Shown: positions 8,500 through 18,256, numbered from the stretch's first letter. The stretch: 64,000 bases of DNA from Xylanibacter oryzae DSM 17970 (GCF_000585355.1 NZ_KK073873.1:2895703-2959702), one strand, 5' to 3'. Made by a program: numbers and translations. The notes: generated by a model from the sequence alone, not told the origin.

Positions 8500-10092
8500 A
8501 TGACGATTACCATAAAATATTTTTTGTGCATTATATGTACTATGTTTATAATTGGTTGTAATAGAACACCAATCGAACAGTTATTGTCTGCTTCTGAAAA
8601 ATGTATTGAAACACATCCTGATTCTTCATTACAGGTTTTACGTCATATTAAGTATTCCAACATTAATAATGATAAAGATAAAGCATTATATGGACTATTA
8701 TATTCAGAAGTTGCATACAAATTATGCATTCATCTGAGTTCATACTCAATGATTGACTATAGTATAAAGTACTACAAAAATAGCCATAATCAAAAACGAC
8801 TAGCAAACGCATTATATTACAAAGCATCAATAATATATGAGAGGAAACAACAAACAGAGGCAACTATGGATGCCAAAGAAGCTGAAGAATTGGCATTAGA
8901 TACCAATGACGAACTATTAAAAAACAAAATATATGATTTTCTATGTTACATTAATTCAAATGCAAAATACTATGATTTAGAGTTAGAATATGCAAAGAAA
9001 ATGCTGAAAAGTTCGGTGAAATTATCAGATAATGAGTTAATATCACGTGGCTATGCACTTGTAGCTAATGCATATAGTTCATTAGGACAACCGGATAAAG
9101 CATATTTATTCTTTAAGAAAAGCTTATATGGAATTAAAAGCTTTGATAAGAATGAGCAGGCAATAATTCTAGGCAATATCGGCAGTATTTGTTTCGAACT
9201 TGGTAAGTACAAAGAATCTGAATATTATACGACCAAATCGATTGAATTATATAAAACGACAGTAGATCATCTGACAATAGGTAAGATGAAATTCAATAAT
9301 GGTCAGGAAAAACAGGTTATTAAATACTGGAATAATGGTCCGACAATTAATGATTCGGAAAAAGAAATCGCAATGTATGAATCCTTAGTAAACTATTATA
9401 CCAATAAGCATAATTACAAAAATGCGTATATACTATCAAATAAATTATACAAAATAGAAAATAATATTCATAAAAAGAATTTAAGACAAAGAGTATTGGA
9501 AATCCAATCAAAATATGATAAAGAGAAATCTGAAAGAATTTTATATAGAAAAATAGCTATACTGCTTTTAGTCATCGCAATCTTAGTAGTAACACTATCT
9601 ATCTTTTTTTATTATCACAGGAAAAAAATTAAAAGATACATATATAATATAAGATTATTCAAGAGTAAAGCATATAGATATTCCACTGAAATAGATTCAT
9701 GCTATAAGAAAATTAATGAATTAAAGAATTCCAATAACAGCAATGGAAGGCTTGTTAATAAGCTAACCAATAAAATAGAATTATCACATCAGTCTATCAT
9801 AGACAGTTTACGAAACGGATATAAGATTTATGAAGCAATTAAGGACAAAAAATCAATAGTGCACTATACAGATGCAGATTTGAAATGCATAATTGATTTT
9901 TATAAAGTTATAAAGAATGACATATTTGATACATGGACAGAACAGTATCATGATTTACGAGTTAGGCAATACTTATTCTTGATACTTGAAGATATGGAAT
10001 TTAAAGATAGTGATATTGCATACATTCTTGGTGTAAGCGATTCAACAGTTCGCTCTATTAGGTCTAGATTAAAGAAGAAAAAGGAAGTCTAA
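8500..10092 (+). CDS. membrane-anchored TPR protein with C-terminal HTH (DUF6377-like regulator)
   Basis: A 530-residue protein that appears to be a one-piece transmembrane regulator. The N-terminus is a lipoprotein-like signal with cysteine at 20 (FIIGC). Helical tetratricopeptide-like repeats occupy about 30-330, including NALYYKASIIYE and QAIILGNIGSICFELGKY. A single membrane helix lies near 350-370 (IAILLLVIAILVV), then a basic stretch, a coiled coil and a C-terminal helix-turn-helix at about 490-525 (DIAYILGVSDSTVRSIRSRL). This layout puts the TPR sensor outside and the HTH in the cytoplasm. It parallels the protein at 24209. A lipobox together with a later membrane helix is unusual; the cysteine could simply lie in a cleaved or uncleaved signal anchor. 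It has its own promoter, and no target gene is evident nearby. Confidence 0.65.
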   Translation: MTITIKYFLCIICTMFIIGCNRTPIEQLLSASEKCIETHPDSSLQVLRHIKYSNINNDKDKALYGLLYSEVAYKLCIHLSSYSMIDYSIKYYKNSHNQKRLANALYYKASIIYERKQQTEATMDAKEAEELALDTNDELLKNKIYDFLCYINSNAKYYDLELEYAKKMLKSSVKLSDNELISRGYALVANAYSSLGQPDKAYLFFKKSLYGIKSFDKNEQAIILGNIGSICFELGKYKESEYYTTKSIELYKTTVDHLTIGKMKFNNGQEKQVIKYWNNGPTINDSEKEIAMYESLVNYYTNKHNYKNAYILSNKLYKIENNIHKKNLRQRVLEIQSKYDKEKSERILYRKIAILLLVIAILVVTLSIFFYYHRKKIKRYIYNIRLFKSKAYRYSTEIDSCYKKINELKNSNNSNGRLVNKLTNKIELSHQSIIDSLRNGYKIYEAIKDKKSIVHYTDADLKCIIDFYKVIKNDIFDTWTEQYHDLRVRQYLFLILEDMEFKDSDIAYILGVSDSTVRSIRSRLKKKKEV

Positions 10093-10133
10093 AAAAAGCA
10101 GCGAACCTCTCTATTATGAGAGACTCACCGCTC
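10091..10133. terminator. bidirectional hairpin between converging genes
   Basis: Nested stems CTCTC / GAGAG and GCG / CGC with small internal loops. On the minus strand the stem is followed by seven T (10091-10097), making a good terminator for the 10176 lipoprotein. Confidence 0.7.
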
Positions 10134-10175
10134 TATTATATTTTTATAAATGTGAAGATAAAAGTAATAATTAAG

Positions 10176-10817
10176 TTAATTCCCCAATATCTGGACTGTA
10201 TTTATCGCATATATACCATGATTATTATTTTGACTTTGGTATAGTGGATCATTGTCTAGCGACACCTGCTTTCCATCAACCTCACATTTGTATGCTTCGT
10301 AATACCCTCTACCATAAATGTGAATATACCATTTAATTGTATGTGTCTTGTCATTACCAAATATTTTATGGCTTTTCATATTTACTACATACGATTCATC
10401 GTGCTTAGTAGACCCTTTGCCTTCATTCCATATATCTGCATCTACAAAAGAGGTGCGCAACATAGTACCAAGCTTTTCATAGTGATAATCTGGGTTATCT
10501 TTACTATTCCATGACTCGTTTGCGCGAATCCAAAGTTCACTGATTGTCTCTAATAATTTATTATCGCTAACACGATAACACTTTACGTCGATTTCACCAT
10601 TATCAATATTCAAAATCCTTTCATCTTTATTTACATCCCCTATTATATTCAAGGAGTCGAGTATATTTGTTCCATTTGGACTTTCAAATCTAACAAACAA
10701 CGTAAAAGGTGATATTCCAAATGGGCCATCATTTTCTACTTTATCACAGGATGTGAATGTTGGCATTATTGACAAGACCAACATAAACATTAATATATTT
10801 CTTAAAAATTTCTTCAT
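10176..10817 (-). CDS. putative lipoprotein paired with the C10 peptidase
   Basis: A 213-residue exported protein I do not recognise. The signal peptide ends in a lipobox TFTSC (cysteine 24), so it is probably membrane-anchored. The remainder looks like a beta-rich domain (FTLFVRFESPNG, HTIKWYIHIYGRG) without catalytic motifs that I can name. It begins 4 bp after the stop of the C10 peptidase gene and is certainly co-transcribed with it from the promoter at 12176-12206, then closed by the hairpin at 10091-10133. Genes directly beside C10 peptidases in streptococci and Bacteroides can encode dedicated inhibitors. That role is a guess from position only, since this protein is larger than those inhibitors and shows no recognisable similarity to them. 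Confidence 0.6.
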   Translation of the reverse strand: MKKFLRNILMFMLVLSIMPTFTSCDKVENDGPFGISPFTLFVRFESPNGTNILDSLNIIGDVNKDERILNIDNGEIDVKCYRVSDNKLLETISELWIRANESWNSKDNPDYHYEKLGTMLRTSFVDADIWNEGKGSTKHDESYVVNMKSHKIFGNDKTHTIKWYIHIYGRGYYEAYKCEVDGKQVSLDNDPLYQSQNNNHGIYAINTVQILGN

Positions 10818-10821
10818 CTTT

Positions 10822-12069
10822 TTATTTTATAAATGTTGCTGTTTTTAGTTTGTATCTGTAGTCCTCACTCCTAGTTGTAGATTTTGCACCGTCATCATAA
10901 ACGGGATCCTGTTCCGCATTTAAGACATCACTTAAGAAGTAGCCGTTTCTGTCTCCACCCCAACCCCAGTTACAATGTACATACTTAGACTCCTTGTCAT
11001 TCTTAACTTGATTAATATATCCATCAATGACCCAGGCATGTCCATCCACATATTGTTTGAATACAAATCCGACATGATAATAGCGTCCATCTCCTCTCAT
11101 GAGAATAATTCTATTGCCTTTTTTTAGATCTGAGATTACATTGTCTATGTCATAATCATTCAAACCTGAAATATCGAATCCATAAAAACGTCTCATTTTA
11201 TATATAGCATCACCTGTATCTGCAGAAGTACCACCATTAGTATAATTAGCATCAAATACCCCTCCCCAAAACCTCATTAGTCTGGCTACCTGTTCGGTTG
11301 CATCGGCTGAAATAATATATCCACCAGATTCTTTGCATTCATTGTTTATTTTAGCCCAGTTCATTGTAGCCTCACCAACTTCTTGATCATTATTATATGA
11401 GTATTTTATACGAGATGATGGCATTCCAATATATGAACATATTTGAGATATAGCAGTTATAACACATCCCGTGAAAGAGCCCGGACAATATTTATTGTAA
11501 GGAGAACGTTGGTCCCATTTAGTAGTAAGCAAAGGAGACATTACTTCGAATTTATCAGGGATACTTGTTGAAGAGCCACCACTCTCGTCATCCGTATCAA
11601 TACGAAGTCTTGGTCCTTTAGCTCCTATTTCTTTCTCAATCATTCCATCTATGAAAGCATTAAAGCCAGCATTTGTAGTATCAGCTTCATTATATGAATA
11701 ATTACCCTTTTCTACTAATGCAAGAATGGGTTTTTCACGATCATCTGTGGATGCAATAGCAAATCCACAACTATCTTTAAAATTAACGACATAGAATAAA
11801 GTATCCAAATTCACATTAGAGCTTGCTCTTGTGCCTCTAGGTAGAGATATTGCCTCTACATTTGCGATACTAACGTTAGATGGAAAAGCTCTGGTACCTT
11901 TATTCATATTTGCAATAAAGTCCATTACATTTGCTTTGGCTTCTTCAATCGTTACTTTGTTTTCATGATCAGATGGATTGTTAACACTTAGTTGGTCTTC
12001 TTGGTTGCATGATATCAATCCAATTGCAGCCAAAATTAGAAATAAAATTTTTCTTTCTAAAGTTTTCAT
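10822..12069 (-). CDS. C10 family (streptopain-like) cysteine peptidase lipoprotein
   Basis: Secreted papain-fold cysteine peptidase of 415 residues. A lipobox LISC puts the anchor cysteine at 21. Residues about 35-150 resemble the Spi/C10 propeptide (an EEAKANVMDFI helix, then FYVVNFKDSCGFAIASTDD). The mature domain opens with TKWDQRSPYN. The catalytic cysteine is C202 in FTGCVITA and the catalytic histidine H344 in DGHAWVIDGY, followed by CNWGWGG. All core residues are present, so an active protease is expected, made as a zymogen and tethered to the membrane or surface. It is the first gene of a two-gene unit with the lipoprotein at 10176. Confidence 0.9.
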   Translation of the reverse strand: MKTLERKILFLILAAIGLISCNQEDQLSVNNPSDHENKVTIEEAKANVMDFIANMNKGTRAFPSNVSIANVEAISLPRGTRASSNVNLDTLFYVVNFKDSCGFAIASTDDREKPILALVEKGNYSYNEADTTNAGFNAFIDGMIEKEIGAKGPRLRIDTDDESGGSSTSIPDKFEVMSPLLTTKWDQRSPYNKYCPGSFTGCVITAISQICSYIGMPSSRIKYSYNNDQEVGEATMNWAKINNECKESGGYIISADATEQVARLMRFWGGVFDANYTNGGTSADTGDAIYKMRRFYGFDISGLNDYDIDNVISDLKKGNRIILMRGDGRYYHVGFVFKQYVDGHAWVIDGYINQVKNDKESKYVHCNWGWGGDRNGYFLSDVLNAEQDPVYDDGAKSTTRSEDYRYKLKTATFIK

Positions 12070-12175
12070 AAGTTATATTTTTGTGTAATACTGATCATAA
12101 CAAATAAGTCAAAATAAGATATTTTTCAAAATCGAATAAGGATAATATATAATACCTTTCATGGAATATTTAATA

Positions 12176-12206
12176 CAAAGGTATAATAAAAAATAACTTA
12201 AACAAA
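12176..12206 (-). promoter_or_regulatory. promoter for the C10 peptidase operon
   Basis: On the minus strand TTTG (12203-12206), 19-bp spacer and TACCTTTG (12176-12183): a perfect consensus match. It leaves a leader of about 100 nt before the ATG at 12069. Confidence 0.8.
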
Positions 12207-12315
12207 ACTCACTTGGAGAGGATGTTGCAATAGTGGAAAACTAAATCATTGAAATTTAGATAATTATACAGGTCTGCGGCATTTTTTGAAGCGTTTTTGC
12301 AACAAAGAAAGTCTA

Positions 12316-13014
12316 TTAAAAGATTAATTTATATCCCACACCTCTTACATTAATAATTCTGATATTATTATCTTTCGACATTTTGTGACGAAGTTTGGTG
12401 ATAAACACCTGAAGACTACGAGTATTAAAAAAACTGTCATCACCCCACAACTGAAGAAGAATATCTTTGGTTTCAACAACAGAGTCTTTATTCTCCGCTA
12501 ACATCCGTAGAATTTCCGTTTCGCGATGAGATAATTCCTCAGAACAGCTACCATAGATAAGCTTTTCTGTCTTGGTATTCAACTGATATTGTCCAATGGT
12601 TATTTCTTTATTCAGATCTATAGAATGATTAATAGTCTGATAAAGTCCTGTTCGCTTGGCCAGAGCCTTAATACGTACTATCAATTCCTGCATACCAAAA
12701 GGCTTCTTTAGATAATCATTGGCCCCTAACTCAAATCCTTTAACAACGTCGTTGATGGCAGAGCGAGCCGTAAGAAACAATACCGGCGTTACTGGATCAA
12801 TTTTACGTATCCTCCGTACCATTTCAAATCCATCCATCTTTGGCATCATCACATCAGCAACAATGACATCCGGCTTTGACTCATTAAATAGCCGTAGACC
12901 TTCTTCGCCATCTGCTGCAGTAGTGATTTCAAAGCCTTGCGCATCTAGTGTATCCTTGATAATCATGGCCAGGGTGGTCTCATCTTCAACCAGCAATACT
13001 CTTATATCATCCAT
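12316..13014 (-). CDS. OmpR-family response regulator
   Basis: DNA-binding response regulator, 232 residues. The receiver domain (about 1-118) has acidic residues E15/D16-type at the N-terminus, phospho-acceptor D54 in VADVMMPKMDG, and a conserved threonine and lysine (FLTARS, LKKPFG). The C-terminal winged helix (about 135-230) includes LSHRETEILRMLAEN and the recognition region NTRSLQVFITKLRHKM. Its start overlaps the 3' end of the histidine kinase by 8 bp, so the two are translationally coupled. The divergent barrel protein at 14609 is the obvious candidate target, an inference from position. Confidence 0.94.
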   Translation of the reverse strand: MDDIRVLLVEDETTLAMIIKDTLDAQGFEITTAADGEEGLRLFNESKPDVIVADVMMPKMDGFEMVRRIRKIDPVTPVLFLTARSAINDVVKGFELGANDYLKKPFGMQELIVRIKALAKRTGLYQTINHSIDLNKEITIGQYQLNTKTEKLIYGSCSEELSHRETEILRMLAENKDSVVETKDILLQLWGDDSFFNTRSLQVFITKLRHKMSKDNNIRIINVRGVGYKLIF

Positions 13015-14461
13015 TGAATCTCAGTTTAAAAGTTGTACCCTTGGATGGCTCACTCTCCACGTCAATCGAACCATTAAATTTGTCCATCATACTCTTCACG
13101 TAGTATAGTCCAAGTCCATAACCCTTAACGTTTTGCACATTTCCATGAGGCACCCGATAGAACTTATCGAAAATATATTTCTGCTTGTCTTGTTCTATAC
13201 CAATACCATGATCGGTAATATCTATCTCTATAAAATCATCACAACGATTAGCTGTTATCAAGATAACCGCTTTCTCTTTAGAATATTTTACTGCATTATC
13301 CAATAGATTACTAATTATATTTGAGAAGTGCGAGAAATCAGCCTTCACGGTTAAGCTCTTTTGAATGTCAATAGTAATATCTACCGGTTTGTCTGCCTTC
13401 AACTTTTGTTGTGCAATAAGATGTTGAATAACCCCAAGTACATCCACATCCTCTATCTTTAGACTCATGGTCTTTCGTCTTTCCATGCTCATGTATAAGA
13501 TTTGTTCAACTAGACCGGAAAGGCGTTTCAATTGCTCTTGGGTGATAGAAAGATACTTTTTGGTTTTCTCTGTATCATTGGTGCCATTAAAGTTGAGTAG
13601 AACATCATTTGCTGCATAAGCTACTGCTATGGGAGTCTTCAGTTCGTGAGTCATATTATTTGTAAAGTCGCTTTTCATCTCATCCAGAGTCTTTTGCTTC
13701 ATGATGGTATGTATCAGATACCAAAAAACAAACATCAAGACAATAAGAATTATGAATGATGTTGCCAATATTCCACTCATCTGGCGGAGAACCACAGTCG
13801 TGGTTGGTGGCAGCAATAATACATATGAGTAACTCTTATCTGGGTCAATAGACAATTTCACGGTGTCTGTGTATTCATAGTTCGATTCGCCAAAAGAGGC
13901 AAGAGTCTTTGGGAGAACCTTCTTCTCTCCATCTTTCTTATAATAGTGAATGTATAATAATCGGCGTGGGGTGTTGATACCAAGTGAATCAAGTCTTCTG
14001 TTAAGCAATTTGTTAAAGTATCTCACATTTATATTTTTCATGAGGTCAAGCCCTGAATGGATGCCCTGCTGCATATAGATTTCAAACTGCATTATGCCTT
14101 TAGGATTACGTAACATTGTGGAAAGATCAAGATCAGAAATTTCTGTACTAGTTACGTAATTGTTGTTTTCAGTATGGTCTTTTAGCTGTGATTTATTTTT
14201 TACCGTTGTAGAATGATCTTTAGCATTTACTTCCACACTGATATTCATTTGTCCATGCTTTCTATCCTTCTCTTTGCGCAATATCTCAATACGATGAAAT
14301 ATTTCATCATAATCAGATAGTCTGACGGTTTCCTTGATATCACTTTTTATCTTGCTTTGCATAGTGCCATAAAGTCCTATCAGCCAATAGGCTTGATAAG
14401 TAAATATTACCGTTAAGGCAATAATAACCAAAATTACGATATGTTTCAATGACAGTTTCAT
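13007..14461 (-). CDS. sensor histidine kinase, partner of the response regulator at 12316
   Basis: Membrane histidine kinase. Two membrane helices (about residues 6-26 and 250-270 before the kinase) bracket a periplasmic sensor region of roughly 210 residues that I cannot name. The HisKA box MTHELKTP has phospho-acceptor H272, and the ATPase domain has NLLDNAVKYS, DHGIGIE and GYGLGLYYV. The frame allows an ATG 18 bp upstream (14479), but I prefer 14461 (MKLSLKHIV). A minus-strand TATCTTTG at 14467-14474 would otherwise fall inside the gene, and if it is the promoter the mRNA would be almost leaderless. Confidence 0.92.
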   Translation of the reverse strand: MKLSLKHIVILVIIALTVIFTYQAYWLIGLYGTMQSKIKSDIKETVRLSDYDEIFHRIEILRKEKDRKHGQMNISVEVNAKDHSTTVKNKSQLKDHTENNNYVTSTEISDLDLSTMLRNPKGIMQFEIYMQQGIHSGLDLMKNINVRYFNKLLNRRLDSLGINTPRRLLYIHYYKKDGEKKVLPKTLASFGESNYEYTDTVKLSIDPDKSYSYVLLLPPTTTVVLRQMSGILATSFIILIVLMFVFWYLIHTIMKQKTLDEMKSDFTNNMTHELKTPIAVAYAANDVLLNFNGTNDTEKTKKYLSITQEQLKRLSGLVEQILYMSMERRKTMSLKIEDVDVLGVIQHLIAQQKLKADKPVDITIDIQKSLTVKADFSHFSNIISNLLDNAVKYSKEKAVILITANRCDDFIEIDITDHGIGIEQDKQKYIFDKFYRVPHGNVQNVKGYGLGLYYVKSMMDKFNGSIDVESEPSKGTTFKLRFNG

Positions 14462-14549
14462 GATTGCAAAGATAATCATTTTTAGTATACTAAGGTAAAA
14501 GTGATAAGACTAAATAACTTTTCTCTTAAGACTTGATAAGCCAAAATGA

Positions 14550-14580
14550 TTTGTTTACATATGTAATCACTGTAACTTTG
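14550..14580 (+). promoter_or_regulatory. promoter for the outer-membrane barrel gene
   Basis: TTTG (14550-14553), 19-bp spacer and TAACTTTG (14573-14580), 28 bp before the ATG. Confidence 0.8.
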
Positions 14581-14608
14581 CAGCATCAAATAAAAAATTA
14601 AGAAGATT

Positions 14609-16681
14609 ATGAGAAAATTTTTATTATTAACGTCCTTATCTTTGGCATTAACAGCCAGTGCGCAGTCTGTTGATTCATTGCGTATGGATAGCATTATCCA
14701 CCAGCTGCCCGATGTTGTCGTTAAGGGTGAACGACCTATTGCCAAGGTTAAGGGAAGTGCTATTATATATGATTTGCCAAGACTGATAGAAAAGAAATCT
14801 GTTGATAATATATATGATGCTGTTAAAGAGCTTCCCGGTGTTATTGAGCAAAACGAAAAAATAACACTTGGCGGTATACCTACAACAGTAATCCTAGATG
14901 GAAAAGTTACTACGATGACTTCAACAGAATTAAATTCTCTCTTGCGGAGTCTTCCTGCCAATAGTATAGCTAAAGCCGAAGTAATGTATAATGCACCTGC
15001 AAAGATGCAGGTACGTGGAGCTGTCATTAACATTGTGCTTAAGCATCATACTGACGGAAGTACTCCGCTGCAAGGAGAAGTTAATATGGCATTGAATCAA
15101 AAGCATGATGCCAGGTTCGGAGAACGAGCCTCTTTATTGTATAGCAAAGGAAAACTGTCTATTGATGGAATGTATCTGCATAGTCACGGCAAAGATTATT
15201 CATGGACAGACGAGACCAGTCATCATAGTCTAGACGATGGTTCTGTACATGATATTATTTCAAATGAGATCTCACGCAACCGTGAATATGGTGATCAGTT
15301 TCGCTTTGGTCTGGATTATCGTTTTGCAGATAATAATACACTTAGCTTTATCTATAATGGTGTATATAATCATAAACATGACTCTCAGGATATGTCAGGT
15401 AGCATACTCGGTCAGACAGACATATTTGGTCATAACTGGCTTCACAATCTACGAATGGACTATAATGCCCCATTTGGCCTGAAGGTCGGAGCAGAAATGA
15501 CATATTATCATAATCCCGAGAATCAATTTCTCAACAGCAGTCTGCCTACCGGTAAACTTTGCTATAATGTTGATAACAATCAGAAAGTAAATAGATGGAA
15601 GTTTTTTCTTTCACAAGAACATCATTTAGGCAAAGACTGGAATCTTAATTATGGCGTAATTTATACCACCAGCATTAATAGCAGTTCGCAATTCTATGTC
15701 GATGCAAATTCAACAACCGGCGAAGAGCCTACAAATAGCTCTACTCACCAGTCTGAAAACGATGTAAACCTCTATGTAGGCTTTGATAAAAGTTTCGGAA
15801 GCAAGTTGACTACAGAGGCATCTGTTGCAGCAGAGTACTACCATTCTCCCAATTGGCATCATTGGGATTTCTTTCCTACCTTTAATATTACTTATATGCC
15901 AAAGCAGGGTCACGTATTGCAGGTTGGGCTGAGTTATGACCGTACCTATCCTGAATATTGGGCTATGACTAACTTTACCACATTCAGCAATGGTGGATAT
16001 AATGAGATTACAGGTAATCCTAATTTAAAACCTACTGATGAGTATCAGTTTCAGACGGTATATGTAATGAAAAGCAAATATCAATTAATAGGATGGTTTA
16101 ACTACGCCAATAATTATTTTGTGCAGTCACCATATCAACGCCATGACCGATTAGCTATCAGTTATCAGTCGCAAAACTTTAATTTCCAGCAACAAGCAGG
16201 TCTACAGGCTATTGTACCTTTTAAAGTATCACAATTGCTAGATAGTAGAGTGACATTAACAGGCGCATGGCAGCGTGAGAAAGACGATCATTTCTATGAT
16301 ATTAGTTTTGACCGTCATGTCTTTTTTGTAATGGCAAACATCAACAACAACATCACACTTTCTACGAGTCCGGATATAACCCTGTCTGTTGATGGTATGA
16401 TTCGTTCTAAATCTATCCAGGCTACTTATAACCTGCCTGCTTCCGGTGATGTAAATCTCAGTACGCGGTGGCTCTTTTTGAAAAAACATGCCATAATTCG
16501 TATTTTCTGTAATGACATTTTCCAGACTTCTGTCATCAATCCACGTATCAATTACGATCGACAGAACCTAAGTATGGATTTCTCTTGTTATCGTGAATTC
16601 GGCGTTTCATTCACTTATAAATTTGGAGGGTATAAAGAGAAAAAGCATCAGGCCATTGACACATCAAGGTTTAAACAGTAA
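14609..16681 (+). CDS. outer-membrane beta-barrel protein (TonB-dependent receptor-like)
   Basis: A 690-residue exported protein: signal peptide to about residue 19 (TASAQ), a short plug-like domain (about 30-140; VVVKGERPIAKVKGSAIIYD, VYDAVKELPGV-type core, PTTVILDGK), then a long run of alternating aromatic beta strands ending in GVSFTYKFGGY, the typical outer-membrane C-terminal signature region. It resembles the Bacteroidetes outer-membrane barrel proteins that lack the N-terminal carboxypeptidase-like domain of SusC. Its gene diverges from the two-component system at 12316-14461, which probably regulates it. It has its own consensus promoter and a strong terminator. The ligand is unknown. 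Confidence 0.85.
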   Translation: MRKFLLLTSLSLALTASAQSVDSLRMDSIIHQLPDVVVKGERPIAKVKGSAIIYDLPRLIEKKSVDNIYDAVKELPGVIEQNEKITLGGIPTTVILDGKVTTMTSTELNSLLRSLPANSIAKAEVMYNAPAKMQVRGAVINIVLKHHTDGSTPLQGEVNMALNQKHDARFGERASLLYSKGKLSIDGMYLHSHGKDYSWTDETSHHSLDDGSVHDIISNEISRNREYGDQFRFGLDYRFADNNTLSFIYNGVYNHKHDSQDMSGSILGQTDIFGHNWLHNLRMDYNAPFGLKVGAEMTYYHNPENQFLNSSLPTGKLCYNVDNNQKVNRWKFFLSQEHHLGKDWNLNYGVIYTTSINSSSQFYVDANSTTGEEPTNSSTHQSENDVNLYVGFDKSFGSKLTTEASVAAEYYHSPNWHHWDFFPTFNITYMPKQGHVLQVGLSYDRTYPEYWAMTNFTTFSNGGYNEITGNPNLKPTDEYQFQTVYVMKSKYQLIGWFNYANNYFVQSPYQRHDRLAISYQSQNFNFQQQAGLQAIVPFKVSQLLDSRVTLTGAWQREKDDHFYDISFDRHVFFVMANINNNITLSTSPDITLSVDGMIRSKSIQATYNLPASGDVNLSTRWLFLKKHAIIRIFCNDIFQTSVINPRINYDRQNLSMDFSCYREFGVSFTYKFGGYKEKKHQAIDTSRFKQ

Positions 16682-16684
16682 TAA

Positions 16685-17194
16685 TCAAAATGAGTCACTT
16701 ATTGTCAATGTAAGTGGCTCATTTTGTTTTAAGCTTATAACGCCATCATATATTTTATTCTTTTCATTTATTTTCATATCAGAAGTTGTGTGATACACCT
16801 TCATCTGATAAATGCCAACATTCATATTCTCTATTTTAAAATCAACATCATATTGACATACGCAATCTGTAAGCATATCTTTTTCGGGATATAGTATCAA
16901 TACAATTTGGGCGTCTTTGCATATAGCATTAACATGAAATTTTCCGATGATACAATTGTCTTTTACATCTTTAAATTGAGCACTCGCTATGCCATCATTC
17001 CCTAATGTTATATTCATGGTCGTTTTTTTATTAAAATTGTTTTCGTAAAACTCTGGGCGAGTGTCTTTTTTTGATAGAGACGTCTTGCAATCCGACGTGT
17101 TTACATCAGATACTCTAATGTTATCTACTATAGCCTTTTCTGTTGTACATCCGGTTATAATCACTAAAATGCAACTGATTAAAATCTTTTTCAT
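16685..17194 (-). CDS. small putative lipoprotein of unknown function
   Basis: A 169-residue protein with a lipobox ITGC (cysteine 16). The mature part is polar and probably beta-rich (MNITLGNDGIASAQF, NVGIYQMKVYHTT), compatible with a carboxypeptidase-regulatory or immunoglobulin-like fold, but I recognise no family. It converges on the barrel gene, and its last dozen codons are inside the shared terminator hairpin, so the tail sequence is constrained by RNA structure. I see no strong promoter upstream. Confidence 0.65.
   Translation of the reverse strand: MKKILISCILVIITGCTTEKAIVDNIRVSDVNTSDCKTSLSKKDTRPEFYENNFNKKTTMNITLGNDGIASAQFKDVKDNCIIGKFHVNAICKDAQIVLILYPEKDMLTDCVCQYDVDFKIENMNVGIYQMKVYHTTSDMKINEKNKIYDGVISLKQNEPLTLTISDSF
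16687..16730. terminator. bidirectional terminator overlapping the 16685 gene end
   Basis: A 15-bp stem (16687-16701 with 16711-16725, one G-U pair), 9-nt loop, ending ATTTT/GTTTT on the plus strand and AAAAT-flanked on the other. Confidence 0.85.
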
Positions 17195-17448
17195 ATAGAT
17201 TGTTTATAAAATTATTATGAAGTTATCACTTTCATCTTCCCCACAATGCAGGTAAAGGTAAATGACATTTATTCGTAGTATATTTCTATTAATGAATAAA
17301 CATCTTTTTTATTATAGAGCTTTATTATATGAAAAGGCTGCATTATTATTAAAAAAGTAAATAGAAACTTTAACTTTTTTTCAAATAATTCCAAGCAAGA
17401 TTTATCATTTTCCGGATTTAATATTTAGAAAACAAAAATCAAATTAGT

Positions 17449-18129
17449 ATGAAACAAGTATTTTATTTATTATTTGGCGCTATTGTTCTTTTGGGAACAA
17501 CATGCTTGCAATCTTGTACAGAAAATAATGATTATTATTATAATTCTGTCAACTTTCCTAATGCTTTGGTTACTATTAAAACAAACCCTGCCGACGGGAA
17601 TGTTTTCTTTCAATTGGATGATTCAACAACAATTCTGCCCACAAATATTAAGACATCTCCTTATGGTAATAAGGAAGTGAGAGCCTTAACTAATTTCCAA
17701 ATAGCGCAAGGGCAGTCAGGACATTATTCTAAATGTGCCTATGTTAATTGGGTTGATACTATCTTAACAAAGAATATGGCCAAAAACTTGAACGACCAGA
17801 ATAATGCTGTATATGGAAACGATCCTATCGAAATTATAAAAGATTGGACAACCCTAGTAGAAGATGGATATTTGACTTTAAGATTTAGTACCTATTTCGG
17901 AAATGGTAATAAACATATTATCAATTTAGTTAGCACAAATAATCCATACGAAATAGAATTACATCACAATGCAGCAGGTGATACAAGAGGAGTGATGCGT
18001 GATGGTCTTATAGCATTCAGATTAAACGACTTACCCGATACAAAAGGTAAAGTAGTAGACCTAACCTTGAAATGGCAATCTTTCGATGGAGTAAAGAGTG
18101 CAACATTCAAGTATTGTACACGTAAATAA
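17449..18129 (+). CDS. NigD-like lipoprotein
   Basis: A 226-residue lipoprotein with lipobox LQSC (cysteine 23). The body matches the NigD-like pattern: an N-terminal OB-like domain (ALVTIKTNPADGNVFFQLDD, then PYGNKEVRAL) and a C-terminal beta domain that ends in the family's typical tail (LTLKWQSF...FKYCTRK). NigD was named from a Bacteroides bacteriocin locus, but most homologues are of unknown function and probably sit on the cell surface. No bacteriocin gene is evident here. It is followed at 127 bp by another small lipoprotein gene; no consensus promoter is obvious in the 254 bp upstream. Confidence 0.75.
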   Translation: MKQVFYLLFGAIVLLGTTCLQSCTENNDYYYNSVNFPNALVTIKTNPADGNVFFQLDDSTTILPTNIKTSPYGNKEVRALTNFQIAQGQSGHYSKCAYVNWVDTILTKNMAKNLNDQNNAVYGNDPIEIIKDWTTLVEDGYLTLRFSTYFGNGNKHIINLVSTNNPYEIELHHNAAGDTRGVMRDGLIAFRLNDLPDTKGKVVDLTLKWQSFDGVKSATFKYCTRK

Positions 18130-18256
18130 ATTCCAATAACAGGAGTTTCAGTAACTTAACTTATAATATAATAATATAGGTATAGAATATATTTGCGGTA
18201 AAGATGTTTGCGTCTATGTATAACCTGTTTTAAGAGTAAATATAAATAAGAAAACA

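Noticed and set aside
14482-15033. 183-codon minus-strand frame overlapping the 5' part of the barrel gene
   Set aside because: Antisense to a clear signal-peptide/plug region that has its own promoter; the translation has no family features.
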